A stretch of 33,599 nucleotides of DNA, taken from positions 1 to 33,599 of the forward strand of contig JALQTD010000008.1 of assembly GCA_023264155.1 (NCBI GenBank), in the 5' to 3' direction. Positions 16,204 to 25,880 of the stretch are shown here, piece after piece (the stretch's first letter is position 1; each line of letters starts with the position of its first letter). A program made the position numbers and the translations under genes. The notes under the pieces were generated by a model. That model made no database searches, was not told the DNA's origin, and saw only the letters and a list, made by a program, of their open reading frames with translations. Source of the stretch: Flavobacteriales bacterium. Its GTDB lineage: Bacteria > Bacteroidota > Bacteroidia > Flavobacteriales_D > Sanyastnellaceae.

Positions 16204-17148
16204 ATGCAACCTTCAGCGCCACATACCCTGTTTTCTGGTCACAACGGAGCCGTGTATGATGCCGTCCATTGGAACGCAGCAGGAAAGTGGGTGACGGCGG
16301 GCGGCGACGGGGTGGTGGCGAGCTGGTCCGATGATGGCCAAGGCACGGCGGAGTTGCATCACCAGCAGGCTTTTTTCAGCGTGGCGGCCGTGGGCCCGCA
16401 ACTGGTCGCTGGCACCGCTTCTGGCGAGTTGATGATCAAAGGAAAAGGGGCGGAACCGCAGCGCATTCAGGCGCACGAGGGGGGCGTGTTCGCACTGACC
16501 GTGGCCGCCGATGGCACCTTTTATTCAGGCGGAGGGGCGGGCCAAATCCACCACTGGCACCCCACCACCGGCCCCTGGCAATTGCACCGCAGTTTCGTCA
16601 CCCCCGATCGTTCCAAGGTCCGCACCCTCCTCCCCACGGCCCGGGGCCTCCTCGTCGGCACCAGCGCCGGCTGGCTCGGCACCCTGGAGGACGGGCAGTT
16701 CCATCGGTTCGAAGCCATGCCGGTCACCGGTCATTACGCCGCGGTCCCCATCCCGCGCCGGAATGCTTGGCTCGTGGCTTGCGGCGACGGCCACCTCCGC
16801 GTGGTCAGCTTCGCCGGCGAGGTCGTGTACAGCTTTCCGGCACACCAGGGCCCGGTGTATCGTCTGGTCGTGACGGGCGATGTAATTTGGTCCGCCTCCA
16901 GGGATAAATCGGTCAAGGCGTGGCACATAATCGACCTCTCACCCGTAGACAAACTCGTGTTCAAAGGCGGCGGACACACCCGCTCAGTCAACGCCTTGGC
17001 TGCGCATCGCACCCGGGACGGCTGGGCCTTGCTCAGTGGCGGCGACGACCGTTCTGCGCGGGAATTTGTGCTCAACGATTCGGGATACCGCGCCACCAAT
17101 CCACCGGTGGACGGCCGTGCTGCTCAAGCCAGCGGTTCGCCTGACTGA
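16204..17148 (+). CDS. WD40 repeat domain protein
   Basis: In frame with 15901..17148; start at ATG 16204 (MQPSAPHTLFSGHNGAVYDAVHW). Repeats such as IQAHEGGVFALTVAADGTFYSGGGAGQIHHW, FPAHQGPVYRLVVTGDVIWSASRDKSVKAW, FKGGGHTRSVNALAAH. Confidence 0.9.
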   Translation: MQPSAPHTLFSGHNGAVYDAVHWNAAGKWVTAGGDGVVASWSDDGQGTAELHHQQAFFSVAAVGPQLVAGTASGELMIKGKGAEPQRIQAHEGGVFALTVAADGTFYSGGGAGQIHHWHPTTGPWQLHRSFVTPDRSKVRTLLPTARGLLVGTSAGWLGTLEDGQFHRFEAMPVTGHYAAVPIPRRNAWLVACGDGHLRVVSFAGEVVYSFPAHQGPVYRLVVTGDVIWSASRDKSVKAWHIIDLSPVDKLVFKGGGHTRSVNALAAHRTRDGWALLSGGDDRSAREFVLNDSGYRATNPPVDGRAAQASGSPD

Positions 17149-17779
17149 ACGGACGGCTTCCGAAAAAGCCGCGGTGAGCCGACAACGGGCTGGGATGTGG
17201 GGCCTCCAAAACGAGGTGCTCTGGACGCCGCACCCAGGAGGCAAAGGCCGCTGCGGGCCTGCCCCACAACAAAAATACGCGGGCGCCTGGTGCATCGGCG
17301 AGGCCTTTGATCACCGCCTCCGTCAAGGCCTCCCACCCCTTCCCTCGGTGCGAACCTGCCTTGCCCGACGCAACGGTCAACGCGGTATTGAGCAGCAAGA
17401 CGCCTTGTTCGGACCAACCCGAGAGCAGTCCATCCCCCGCAATTTCCTCGCGCCACCTCACTGACGGGACGTCCGTTGCCAGTTCCTTCAACATGTTCCG
17501 GAGCGATGGGGGAACCTGCACGCCATGCCGCACAGAAAAGGCCAACCCGTGGGCTTGGCCTGCGCCGTGATAAGGGTCCTGCCCGAGGATCACCACCTGA
17601 ATGTCCTCCGGCGCGAGCGACGCGAAGGCAGCAAAGACGTCCTGTCGGGCGGGAAAGACGTTGGGTTGGCCCACCACCTGCTCCCATAAATGGGCGACCT
17701 GCGCGTCCTCCGCGGCAGTCAGCTGCGGTTCCACCCACGCGCTCCAACGCGCCCCCATGGCTTCCTTCCAAGTTTCCAC
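17072..17779 (-). CDS. ung: Uracil-DNA glycosylase family 1
   Basis: VVILGQDPYHGAGQAHGLAFSV, GLLSGWSEQGVLLLNTALTV, VFLLWGRPAAAF, LEAPHPSPLSAHRGFFGSRPFSQAN. Start is GTG 17779 or the internal ATG (MGARWSAW). Confidence 0.96.
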   Translation of the reverse strand: METWKEAMGARWSAWVEPQLTAAEDAQVAHLWEQVVGQPNVFPARQDVFAAFASLAPEDIQVVILGQDPYHGAGQAHGLAFSVRHGVQVPPSLRNMLKELATDVPSVRWREEIAGDGLLSGWSEQGVLLLNTALTVASGKAGSHRGKGWEALTEAVIKGLADAPGARVFLLWGRPAAAFASWVRRPEHLVLEAPHPSPLSAHRGFFGSRPFSQANRWLEQHGRPPVDWWRGIPNR

Positions 17780-17893
17780 GCGCGTAATTTAGCCAAAACT
17801 TCCGCCACACGGCCATCGAAATGTTCACAAGCCGCGCGGAAAAAACATCGGGAATTCAACCGTTTTTTACGTGCGCTTCCGCGATTCGGTGGG

Positions 17894-17901
17894 TACTTTT
17901 G
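17894..17901 (+). promoter_or_regulatory. -7 promoter element TACTTTTG upstream of the helicase
   Basis: Exact TAnnTTTG match, 55 nt before ATG 17957. Confidence 0.45.
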
Positions 17902-17956
17902 CACCTTCCAATCCACCCAGCCCGTGCTGACCCCACCTGAATCCCCCGCCTCCCCC

Positions 17957-19459
17957 ATGCCGGTCAAGTCGTCGAAAACGCTCTACCACTACCAAGAATC
18001 GGCCATCGAAAAGTTGATGGCGCGCATGCGCAAGTTCCCGGAGCATTACAACCTGCTCTTCCAATTGCCCACAGGTGGAGGTAAGACCGTCATCTTTTCT
18101 GAGCTCACGCGGCGCTTCATTGAGGAGACGGGCAAGAAAGTTTTGATCCTGACCCACCGGATTGAATTGTGCGGACAGACCAGCCGAATGCTCAAGGAAA
18201 TCGGGGTCCCGAACAAGATCATCAACAGCAAGGTCAAGGAACTCGAAAAGGACCACGACCATGTTTGCTTCGTGGCCATGGTGGAGACGTTGAACAACCG
18301 GCTCAACGACGAGCGCATCGGGTTCGACGAACTGGGGTTGGTCATCATTGACGAGGCGCACTACAACAGTTTCCGGAAGTTGTTTGGGTATTTTGAAAAC
18401 CAAATCATCCTCGGAGTGACCGCCACACCCCTGAGCAGCAACATCAAGCTGCCGCTCAAGGACAACTACAACGAGCTCATCGTGGGCGAATCGATCAGCT
18501 CCTTGGTCGAGCAAGGCTTTTTGGCCGAAGCCATCACCTACTCCTACGACGTGAACCTGCGCTCGCTCAAGGTGGGCATCAGCGGGGACTACACCGTCAG
18601 CAGTTCGGAACGGCTCTATGGCAATTACCTCATGCAAGAGAAGTTGCTCTATGCGTATGAGGAAAAAGCGAAAGGAACGAAAACGCTCATCTTCAACAAC
18701 GGCATCAACACCTCCAAGCAGGTGCAGGCCATGTTCGCTGAAGAAGGGTACGAGTGCATGCACCTCGACAACACCCACAGCGAGAAAGAGCGGGAGGAAA
18801 TCTTGACCTGGTTTGAGAACAAGCCCGACGCCATTTTGTCATCGGTTTCCATCTTGACAACGGGGTTCGATTCACCTTCGGTAGAGACCATCATCTTGAA
18901 TCGGGCGACCAAGTCCTTGACCCTGTATCACCAAATGATCGGTCGGGGCTCCCGCGTGTTGCCGAACAAAAAGAAGTTCAACGTCATTGACTTGGGGAAC
19001 AATGCGCGCCGTTTCGGATTGTGGGACACGCACATCAATTGGGCGGAAATCTTCAAGGCGCCCAATGCCTACATCGAAGGGCTCTACACCGACGAGGAAA
19101 TCGAAGAGGAGTTCGTCTACGAGTACGATGAGGAAATCCTCAAGCGGCTTGAGGGTGGCCCTTCCATCGAATTCGACATCGCTGAGGCCTACGTGGAAGT
19201 CACCCGCAACGGGGATCGTCCTAAGCTGGTCATCGACCAAAGCATTGCACAACACGTGAGCGTTATTCGCTACTTGTGTGAGGATTTTTGGGACGCTTCT
19301 GATTTTGTCAAAACCATCGAGGGGGACATCAGTTTCCGCGTTCGGCAATACGCCAAGTGCATTGCCAAAACCACGGAAAACTACAAGAATTGGCTGCAGG
19401 AGGACTACACCCGGAAGCTGATGAGCGCCCTGCGGCAAGCTTACGCGGACGACGAATAA
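17957..19459 (+). CDS. SF2 DEAD/DEAH-box helicase (RadD-like architecture)
   Basis: In frame with 17690..19459; start at ATG 17957 (MPVKSSKTLYHYQESAIEKLM). Motif I QLPTGGGKTVIF, Ia LTHRIELCGQ, II LVIIDEAH, III GVTATPL, VI YHQMIGRGSRV. Confidence 0.92.
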   Translation: MPVKSSKTLYHYQESAIEKLMARMRKFPEHYNLLFQLPTGGGKTVIFSELTRRFIEETGKKVLILTHRIELCGQTSRMLKEIGVPNKIINSKVKELEKDHDHVCFVAMVETLNNRLNDERIGFDELGLVIIDEAHYNSFRKLFGYFENQIILGVTATPLSSNIKLPLKDNYNELIVGESISSLVEQGFLAEAITYSYDVNLRSLKVGISGDYTVSSSERLYGNYLMQEKLLYAYEEKAKGTKTLIFNNGINTSKQVQAMFAEEGYECMHLDNTHSEKEREEILTWFENKPDAILSSVSILTTGFDSPSVETIILNRATKSLTLYHQMIGRGSRVLPNKKKFNVIDLGNNARRFGLWDTHINWAEIFKAPNAYIEGLYTDEEIEEEFVYEYDEEILKRLEGGPSIEFDIAEAYVEVTRNGDRPKLVIDQSIAQHVSVIRYLCEDFWDASDFVKTIEGDISFRVRQYAKCIAKTTENYKNWLQEDYTRKLMSALRQAYADDE

Positions 19460-19534
19460 ACGTCGCTTAAGCAACGAATATGAATTCACCGCCGACGTTC
19501 ATGAACTCTCGGCGCGTGAGAACAGCGGGTGGTG

Positions 19535-19542
19535 TAATTTTC
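19535..19542 (+). promoter_or_regulatory. -7 promoter element TAATTTTC, 4 nt before ATG 19547
   Basis: 7/8 match to TAnnTTTG. Confidence 0.4.
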
Positions 19543-19546
19543 GGTC

Positions 19547-20602
19547 ATGCCCGTCTCATCGGCCTTTTGGTCCCTCGAAAACGCCTTCCAACTGGTGTTC
19601 ATGGTCAGTGCCACTGGTGGCGTGGTGCTGTGGATCATGCAATGGCACCACGCGAAACGCTTGCCCAAACCCTTTCCGGGGTGGCTGCATGCTTTGACGG
19701 GGGCCTACGCGGTGTTTGCGTTGGGGAATTGGATTTGGTCGTGGGGACCGACAGGCAATTGGTTTGAAGCCGCTCCGTGGATGGTGGTGGCATCGGCCGC
19801 CGCGCTGGCCGTGATTTTACCGTTGCACCACCGTGGCATGCAACGGATTTTGGGCCAAACCATTCCGAGCACCGATGGGCGGTTCATCGAAGAAATCATC
19901 TTGAGTCAGAGCCTGCTCCAGATTTCCAAAAACAAGGCCCTTCAGGATACCCTGCGGAAATCCAAGCGCGAGCACTTGCGCACGCAAATGAACCCGCATT
20001 TTCTGTTCAATGTCCTTACGGGCATCCAGCACCTCATCATGCAGGGCGATACGGAACGTGCATCGGAGCTCTTTCGCCGGTTCCGTCACTTGCTGATGCA
20101 GGGTTTCTTGTCCGCTGAAGACCATGTGGGCACCTTGGAGCAGGAGCTTCAACACGTGGAGAGTTACCTGGATCTTGAATCCGTGCGGGTGTCCCACCGC
20201 ATCAGTTGGGATTTGGATATTGCGGCGGATGTTGATCCGGGCACGACACCTTGCCCCTTGTTCATCGTGCAGCCGTTGGTGGAAAATGCCATTTGGCACG
20301 GATTGGGCGGTGGAACGCTAGCCGACCCACGGATCCGCATCGTTGTCCGATGGGGGCTAGACGATGACCTCGTCATCCAGGTCAGCGACAACGGTCGGGG
20401 CATGGAAGCAGCCGCTGCTGTGCGCGAAAAGAAACACCAATCACGTGGCACCAGCATCATCAAAGAGCGGCTCTCACTGCTCAGCCATGGCGGGCAACTT
20501 AGCATGGACGAGCAACTCCCCCCTCCCCTGTTGCAGGGCGTAACCAGCACCTTGCGGTTGCACCATTGGCGGGGCTATGCCCACCACGCGGCCGGGGCGT
20601 GA
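19547..20602 (+). CDS. LytS/YehU-type sensor histidine kinase
   Basis: 351 aa; TM segments; RTQMNPHFLFNVLTGIQHLI (His box), FIVQPLVENAIWHGLGGG (N box), VSDNGRGM (G box). Confidence 0.93.
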   Translation: MPVSSAFWSLENAFQLVFMVSATGGVVLWIMQWHHAKRLPKPFPGWLHALTGAYAVFALGNWIWSWGPTGNWFEAAPWMVVASAAALAVILPLHHRGMQRILGQTIPSTDGRFIEEIILSQSLLQISKNKALQDTLRKSKREHLRTQMNPHFLFNVLTGIQHLIMQGDTERASELFRRFRHLLMQGFLSAEDHVGTLEQELQHVESYLDLESVRVSHRISWDLDIAADVDPGTTPCPLFIVQPLVENAIWHGLGGGTLADPRIRIVVRWGLDDDLVIQVSDNGRGMEAAAAVREKKHQSRGTSIIKERLSLLSHGGQLSMDEQLPPPLLQGVTSTLRLHHWRGYAHHAAGA

Positions 20603-21606
20603 TTAAAACGGGAGGCGCGGGTCGGCAGCCGTCGCAAGCGTGCCGCGCACGCCCGCTTCAAACTGCAACAGCCCGGCCACGCCGATCATCGCTGCATTGT
20701 CGGTGCAGTAGGCGAAGGGCGGGATGTGCACCTTCCACCCCAAGGTCGTTTCGCGCTCCAGGAGGGCGGAGCGAAGCCCCGAGTTGGCGCTGACCCCGCC
20801 GGCGATGGCCACTTCTTGAATGCCGGTCTGCTCACAAGCCTGCTCTAGCTTGGCCATCAAAATGCCGACGATGGTGTGCTGCACGGATGCGCAAATGTCA
20901 TCAAGGCGTTCGGCAACGAATTGGGGATTCGAAGCGAGGTGCTTTTGAAGAAAATGCAGGATTTGGGTTTTCAACCCGCTGAAACTCATGTCCAATCCGG
21001 CGATGCGCGGGTGGGTGAATGGAAACGCCTCGGGGTTGCCTTGTTGGGCATGGCGATCGATGAGCGGGCCGCCGGGGTACGGGAGGCCCATGAGTTTGGC
21101 CACCTTGTCAAACGCCTCGCCTGCGGCATCATCCAAGGTGGTGCCCACGACCTGCATGTCATTCGGTGCCTTGACCAGCACGAGCTGGGTGTGCCCCCCG
21201 AAACGGTGAGGCAGATAAAGGGCAATTCGGGAGCGGGACCGGGCTCGAGGAAATGGGCCAGCACATGTGCGTGCATGTGGTGCACGGGGACGGTGGGCAG
21301 GCCGTTCGCCCAGGCCCACGCTTTGGCAAAAGAACTGCCGACGAGCAAGGAGCCCAGCAGGCCGGGCCCTTGGGTGTAAGCCACGGCGTCGAGCTGATCA
21401 GCGGTCACGCCTGCGTCCGCCAACGCTGCCTCTACTGTGGGAATCAAATGGGCCGCATGGGCCCGAGAAGCGAGCTCCGGCACCACTCCTCCAAACCGCG
21501 CATGGACTGCTTGGTTCGCCACACGATTTGCCAAGACCTCCCGATCCCGAACAATGGCAACGCCCGTGTCATCACATGACGATTCAAAAGCAAGCAGGGT
21601 CGGCAT
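20603..21606 (-). CDS. tsaD: tRNA N6-threonylcarbamoyladenosine transferase TsaD, interrupted by a single-base frameshift
   Basis: Two overlapping minus ORFs join at VSGG|HTQLVLV: MPTLLAFESSCDDTGVAIV...HHMHAHVLAHFLEPGPAPELPFICLTVSGG (frame 1) then HTQLVLVKAPNDMQVVGTTLDDAAGEAFDKVAKLMGL...VAIAGGVSANSGLR (frame 2). The break is at a 6-base C run at 21194-21199. Start ATG 21606 or GTG 21615. Confidence 0.93.
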
Positions 21607-21625
21607 GGCATTCACAATTGGTGTG

Positions 21626-21633
21626 CAAATTTA
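21626..21633 (-). promoter_or_regulatory. -7 promoter element TAAATTTG upstream of tsaD
   Basis: Exact TAnnTTTG match on the minus strand (plus-strand CAAATTTA). Confidence 0.5.
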
Positions 21634-21669
21634 ATCGGCCCTCCACATAGAAACCCGTACTTTTTGAGC

Positions 21670-24600
21670 GTGAATCCACTGTGGTCCCGGTTGCTTCGAT
21701 TTTTCGGATATGCACTTGCGTTGTTGGTCCTGATCAGCGCCCTCTTGCACGTGCCCGCGGTGCAGCGGCCACTGGTGAAGGCAGCAGGCAGTTGGGCAAC
21801 CGCATCATCGGGCTTAAACATTGAACTGCAACGCATTGCCATTCATTGGTGGAAGGGCCGGGTGGCGGTTGAAGGCATTGAGGTTCGCGATGAATTGGGA
21901 AGGCCGATGGCGCAAATTGCAGCCTTGGAAATCGGAGGGACGATGCGGATTGGTGGAACGTGGCACGTGCATCAAGTCCATCTGCAAGGTGGCCAAATCG
22001 AGGTTCCCGCTTGGCAAAATTGGTCCGCCCAGCGGCCGCCCTCGCCCTCCCCTGCCGAATTCCCACACATCACCGTGCACCGGATTGACTTGAACGATGT
22101 GCGGGCCTCCCTCCCCGCCGAGTGGGCTGGCGGTTCTGTGCAAGTCAATGTGCAAGGGGGGGCGATGGAGTTGGACGCCGGAGGCTGGCAGTCCCAAGCA
22201 GGACACCTCTTCATGGCATGGGATGAAGGCCAAACCCCTTCCCTCCTGCGCCCCGCCGGCACACTCCAAGCCCATGCCCCCAAGGCCGCACATTCCGAAG
22301 GCGTGCTTCGGCTCAGCGTTGACTCCCTGGACGGATTGGGATGGCACCTCGAAGGCAACGCCCAGTGGCGCGGGGGCGATGTCCCCATCGAAGCGGCCGC
22401 GCTCCGATGGGAATATGCGCCGGCTGATTTCGATGCTTGGTGGGCACGCATCGCTCCCCCGGATTTTGCCGAATGGACGCACGTGCGCACCACAGGGCGC
22501 CTTTCCCTTGCCGGGCAGGAAGTCACCGTCAGCGAGGCCCACCTGGGCGAGGCCATCGCGGTTGAATCGCCTTTCACCTTGACGTGGCTCCCGGGTAGCG
22601 CCTGGCCACAAGCCGAGGGGCGCCTGCTTTTGAATTGGGACGCTGTTCAGCAGCTGCCGGGGATGGACACCTTAAACGTCCCATGGGATGAGCTCACGGC
22701 ATGGACCGGTGAACAGGCAGCCCTCGCCTGGGAAGGCGGGTGGGAAACGGCCTCGCAGCTCACGGTGCATGGAACAGGCGGTCAGGCCCGGGGCGCCTTG
22801 ACGCTCTCGGAAGGCTGGAACCGAGCCGAAGGGGACCTCTTTGGGGTGGACTTGGGGCAAACTGGGCAATTGCAATCGGCGCACTTCAGCATGGAGTCGG
22901 CGGAGGCGTTGACGCAATTGACCACATGGAACTGGAGCGTGGCCTGTGACGTCGACGCAGGCGCAGGACTGCCTGGTCGCCTTGAAGGAAGCGGAACGGT
23001 AGCTTGGGAAGACGCATCGGCTCAAGGCAATCTGCTTACCGCTGGCAATGGATGGCCCGGCGATTTGGCCATTCAAGCCCGCTGGAAGCCCGAAGATACC
23101 CGGGTTCAATTTGCCGGTCAGCTCCTCGGCCTGCAGCCACTCGACCGGCCGTGGAACCTGCACGCGGGCCTCGAGGGGGAGTGGCGAAAGATCCGCGGGG
23201 ACTCCAGCCGTGCGCGCGTGTCGCTCAGGAACATGGTGCTCCTTGATGGTGGCCGCCCCACCACGTTCGAGCGGCTGGATGCCTGGTTGCTGCTCGGAAC
23301 GTCCCGAGCGCAGCTCAGGTGGGAGTCGGATTTGGGCACGGGCGATGTGATCAGCAGCACGGATTGGGACATTTGGCAAAGGTGGTGGCAAGGGGTGCAA
23401 ATGCGGAATCCGGCCGCCGCAACCCCAGCACTCCAAGCCGACATCCAGGTCCGGCGGTTCAGCCCCATCGCCCAGTTGCTGCAATGGCCGGTTGAACTGG
23501 CCGACGGCAGCCGCATGCGGGCCACCGTGGGACAAGACGGCGTGGAAGTCCGGTTCAATTCGGCCCGCTGCAGCGTGGAAAACTGGACCATTGAAGGCCT
23601 GCAGCTGGCCGTGGACGGCTGGGAAACAGAAGTCTATGCGAACGCCTATGTGGAGGAAGTCGCGCTGGACGCCGAGGTGCTGGCGCGTGCTTGCGCCCTC
23701 GATTTGCATGGGGATTCCCTGTGGGCAGCGGACATCGAGTGGCTCGGTTGGGGCGATCAGCCCACGCGTTTTCGGGCGGAGGCAGGCCAAAACCAGGGCA
23801 ACTGGGACGTGTTCGTTTACGAAGCTGGCGTCCCTTGGCTCACCGAGCGCTTGGAATTGGCGAACGTTCCCGCACGCTTGAGTTGGTACCCCGAAAGTGA
23901 TTCCCCGTGGTCCCTAAGCGGTTTCCAATGGCAAACCCCCGGGGCACGCCTCGACATCCATGGTTCCATCGGAAACCGCGGGGAGGCCAATGTGCGCCTC
24001 GACCTCGAACTGGACGGCTTGCCTCGGTGGGGGGGGGTGGACGCTTGGCCCGTCGATTTGGCCTTTGCACAAGCGAGCGTCGAGCTCTGCAACTTGCTCG
24101 AAACGCCCATGGTTTCCACCACCGGGTACGTCGAAGGGGTGCAATGGGGGGAAGGCGCCCTCGAGCGCATTGAATGGCAGGCGGACGGCGACCAAGGCGG
24201 CTTGCAAGCCAGCTGGGCAGGCAAGCATCAAGGCCAAACCACCTTGCGCGGAAGCGGCTTCATCCCGCTCACTCCCGACCAAGAATGGAACCATGAAGTG
24301 GCCATTCAGGCGCTTCCATTGGAGTGGATCAACCCGCTGATGCCCGCCGGCACCGTGGACTTGCTCGGGACCATCGCGGGCCGCGCGGAGGTGCGGGGGC
24401 CGCTCGCCGAACCTCGGCTGAACGGGCAGTTATACACGGACTCGGCCCGCGCCCGGATCGATTACCTCGGAGTCGACGTGTGGTTGAGCGGATCAGCGCA
24501 GTTGGCGCCTGAACTCATCGCGCTGGACCGGTGGACCATTCGGGATGATCAAGGCCGGGCGGCTTGGTTGACGGGGACCATCCTCCACCAATCCTTTGCC

Positions 24601-25854
24601 GATTGGAACTTCGATTTGAGTTTGGATGCCAACACTGCGCCCTTTCACCTGATGTCACTCGGCCGGAACGACAACGATTTGTTCTATGGCGAGGCTTATG
24701 TGACGGGCGATGCCAACGTGTCGGGGTACGCGAACAATTTGCGGATGGAGGCGCGGCTCCGGACCGAGAAGGGAACGACGTTCGCGCTGCCGTTGGACGC
24801 GGCGAGCGATGCGCGATATGCCGACTTCATTGTGTTCCGGCAGGAGGAGGTGGCGGAGGAGCAACCGGTGCAGGATTTGGCCCGGATGCGAATGGATTTG
24901 GCCCTCGACATCACCTCAGACGCGACCGCCCGCATCATTTTCGATGAAGCCCTCGGCGATGAGATCACGGGGGTCACGCAAGGTGCCATCAACCTGACCA
25001 TCGATGACTTTGAGCGGTTCAACATGACGGGACAACTGGAGGTGCTTGAAGGCGGCTACCTGTTCACCCTCCAAAACATCATCAACAAGCAATTTGACGT
25101 GCGGCCCGGGGGAACGGTCACGTGGTACGGAGATCCCTATGCCGCCGAAATTGACCTGAACGCGCTGTATGGGCTGCGCACCGGGCTCGACCCCTTGCTC
25201 CCTTCGGAGCCGGAATTGCCCGGTAGGACGAAGGTGGAATTGAACATGGGCCTGAAGGGCAACCTCATGCGGCCGGAAATCGGGTTTGACATCGCTGTCC
25301 CGGAAGTCAATACGCGGTTGCAAGCTTTGGTCGAGAGCGCTTTGATCAACGAGGAAGAGCTGAACCGGCAAGTCATGTCGCTGCTTGTTTTGCAGCAATT
25401 CCTCTCACCGGATCCGACATCGGCGGTGGGAACCACGGGGTTGCAAGAGCGCAGCACGGAATTTTTGGCCTCGCAAATTGGCTTCTGGCTTTCCCAAATG
25501 ACGCAGGATGTCGATGTGGGGGTCGATTATGGCACCGATGCCACAAGCGGGGAGCAGGCCTTAGCGGTGGCCTTGAGTGCACAACTGCTCGATGATCGCT
25601 TGCACGTGGAGGGCGCTGTGGGCACGAACCATTTGTTCGGCGGGACCACTGAAGATTTGCAGGTACAAGATGTGCGCGTCCGCTACGATTTGCCGCCCGA
25701 TGGCATGTTTCAACTGACAGGTTACTCCACCACGAATCCTGCCGTCACGGGGCAAACCGGCACCTCCACGCAAGGTGTGGGCATTTTGATGCACGCCGAG
25801 TTCAACACGTTCCGTGAATTTTGGCAACGCGTTTTCGGACGAGAACCGGATTGA
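21670..25854 (+). CDS. TamB-like translocation/assembly module (DUF490) protein
   Basis: About 1394 aa; N-terminal TM anchor (WSRLLRFFGYALALLVLISALLHV), AsmA/TamB-like start (LNIELQRIAIHWWKGRVAVEGIEV), C-terminal EVLEGGYLFTLQNIINKQFDVRPGGTVTWYGDPYAAEIDLNALYGLR. Start GTG 21670 (or TTG 21664). Confidence 0.92.
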   Translation: MNPLWSRLLRFFGYALALLVLISALLHVPAVQRPLVKAAGSWATASSGLNIELQRIAIHWWKGRVAVEGIEVRDELGRPMAQIAALEIGGTMRIGGTWHVHQVHLQGGQIEVPAWQNWSAQRPPSPSPAEFPHITVHRIDLNDVRASLPAEWAGGSVQVNVQGGAMELDAGGWQSQAGHLFMAWDEGQTPSLLRPAGTLQAHAPKAAHSEGVLRLSVDSLDGLGWHLEGNAQWRGGDVPIEAAALRWEYAPADFDAWWARIAPPDFAEWTHVRTTGRLSLAGQEVTVSEAHLGEAIAVESPFTLTWLPGSAWPQAEGRLLLNWDAVQQLPGMDTLNVPWDELTAWTGEQAALAWEGGWETASQLTVHGTGGQARGALTLSEGWNRAEGDLFGVDLGQTGQLQSAHFSMESAEALTQLTTWNWSVACDVDAGAGLPGRLEGSGTVAWEDASAQGNLLTAGNGWPGDLAIQARWKPEDTRVQFAGQLLGLQPLDRPWNLHAGLEGEWRKIRGDSSRARVSLRNMVLLDGGRPTTFERLDAWLLLGTSRAQLRWESDLGTGDVISSTDWDIWQRWWQGVQMRNPAAATPALQADIQVRRFSPIAQLLQWPVELADGSRMRATVGQDGVEVRFNSARCSVENWTIEGLQLAVDGWETEVYANAYVEEVALDAEVLARACALDLHGDSLWAADIEWLGWGDQPTRFRAEAGQNQGNWDVFVYEAGVPWLTERLELANVPARLSWYPESDSPWSLSGFQWQTPGARLDIHGSIGNRGEANVRLDLELDGLPRWGGVDAWPVDLAFAQASVELCNLLETPMVSTTGYVEGVQWGEGALERIEWQADGDQGGLQASWAGKHQGQTTLRGSGFIPLTPDQEWNHEVAIQALPLEWINPLMPAGTVDLLGTIAGRAEVRGPLAEPRLNGQLYTDSARARIDYLGVDVWLSGSAQLAPELIALDRWTIRDDQGRAAWLTGTILHQSFADWNFDLSLDANTAPFHLMSLGRNDNDLFYGEAYVTGDANVSGYANNLRMEARLRTEKGTTFALPLDAASDARYADFIVFRQEEVAEEQPVQDLARMRMDLALDITSDATARIIFDEALGDEITGVTQGAINLTIDDFERFNMTGQLEVLEGGYLFTLQNIINKQFDVRPGGTVTWYGDPYAAEIDLNALYGLRTGLDPLLPSEPELPGRTKVELNMGLKGNLMRPEIGFDIAVPEVNTRLQALVESALINEEELNRQVMSLLVLQQFLSPDPTSAVGTTGLQERSTEFLASQIGFWLSQMTQDVDVGVDYGTDATSGEQALAVALSAQLLDDRLHVEGAVGTNHLFGGTTEDLQVQDVRVRYDLPPDGMFQLTGYSTTNPAVTGQTGTSTQGVGILMHAEFNTFREFWQRVFGREPD

Positions 25855-25867
25855 TTTGGAATTTAAC

Positions 25868-25875
25868 TAACTTCG
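25868..25875 (+). promoter_or_regulatory. -7 promoter element TAACTTCG, 5 nt before ATG 25881
   Basis: 7/8 match to TAnnTTTG. Confidence 0.4.
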
Positions 25876-25880
25876 ACACC

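Noticed and set aside
17957-19459. Helicase as part of a phage defense island
   Set aside because: Neighbours are housekeeping or unrelated genes (ung, WD40, LytS-like, tsaD) and no nuclease or known defense partner is adjacent; it looks like a stand-alone RadD-like helicase.
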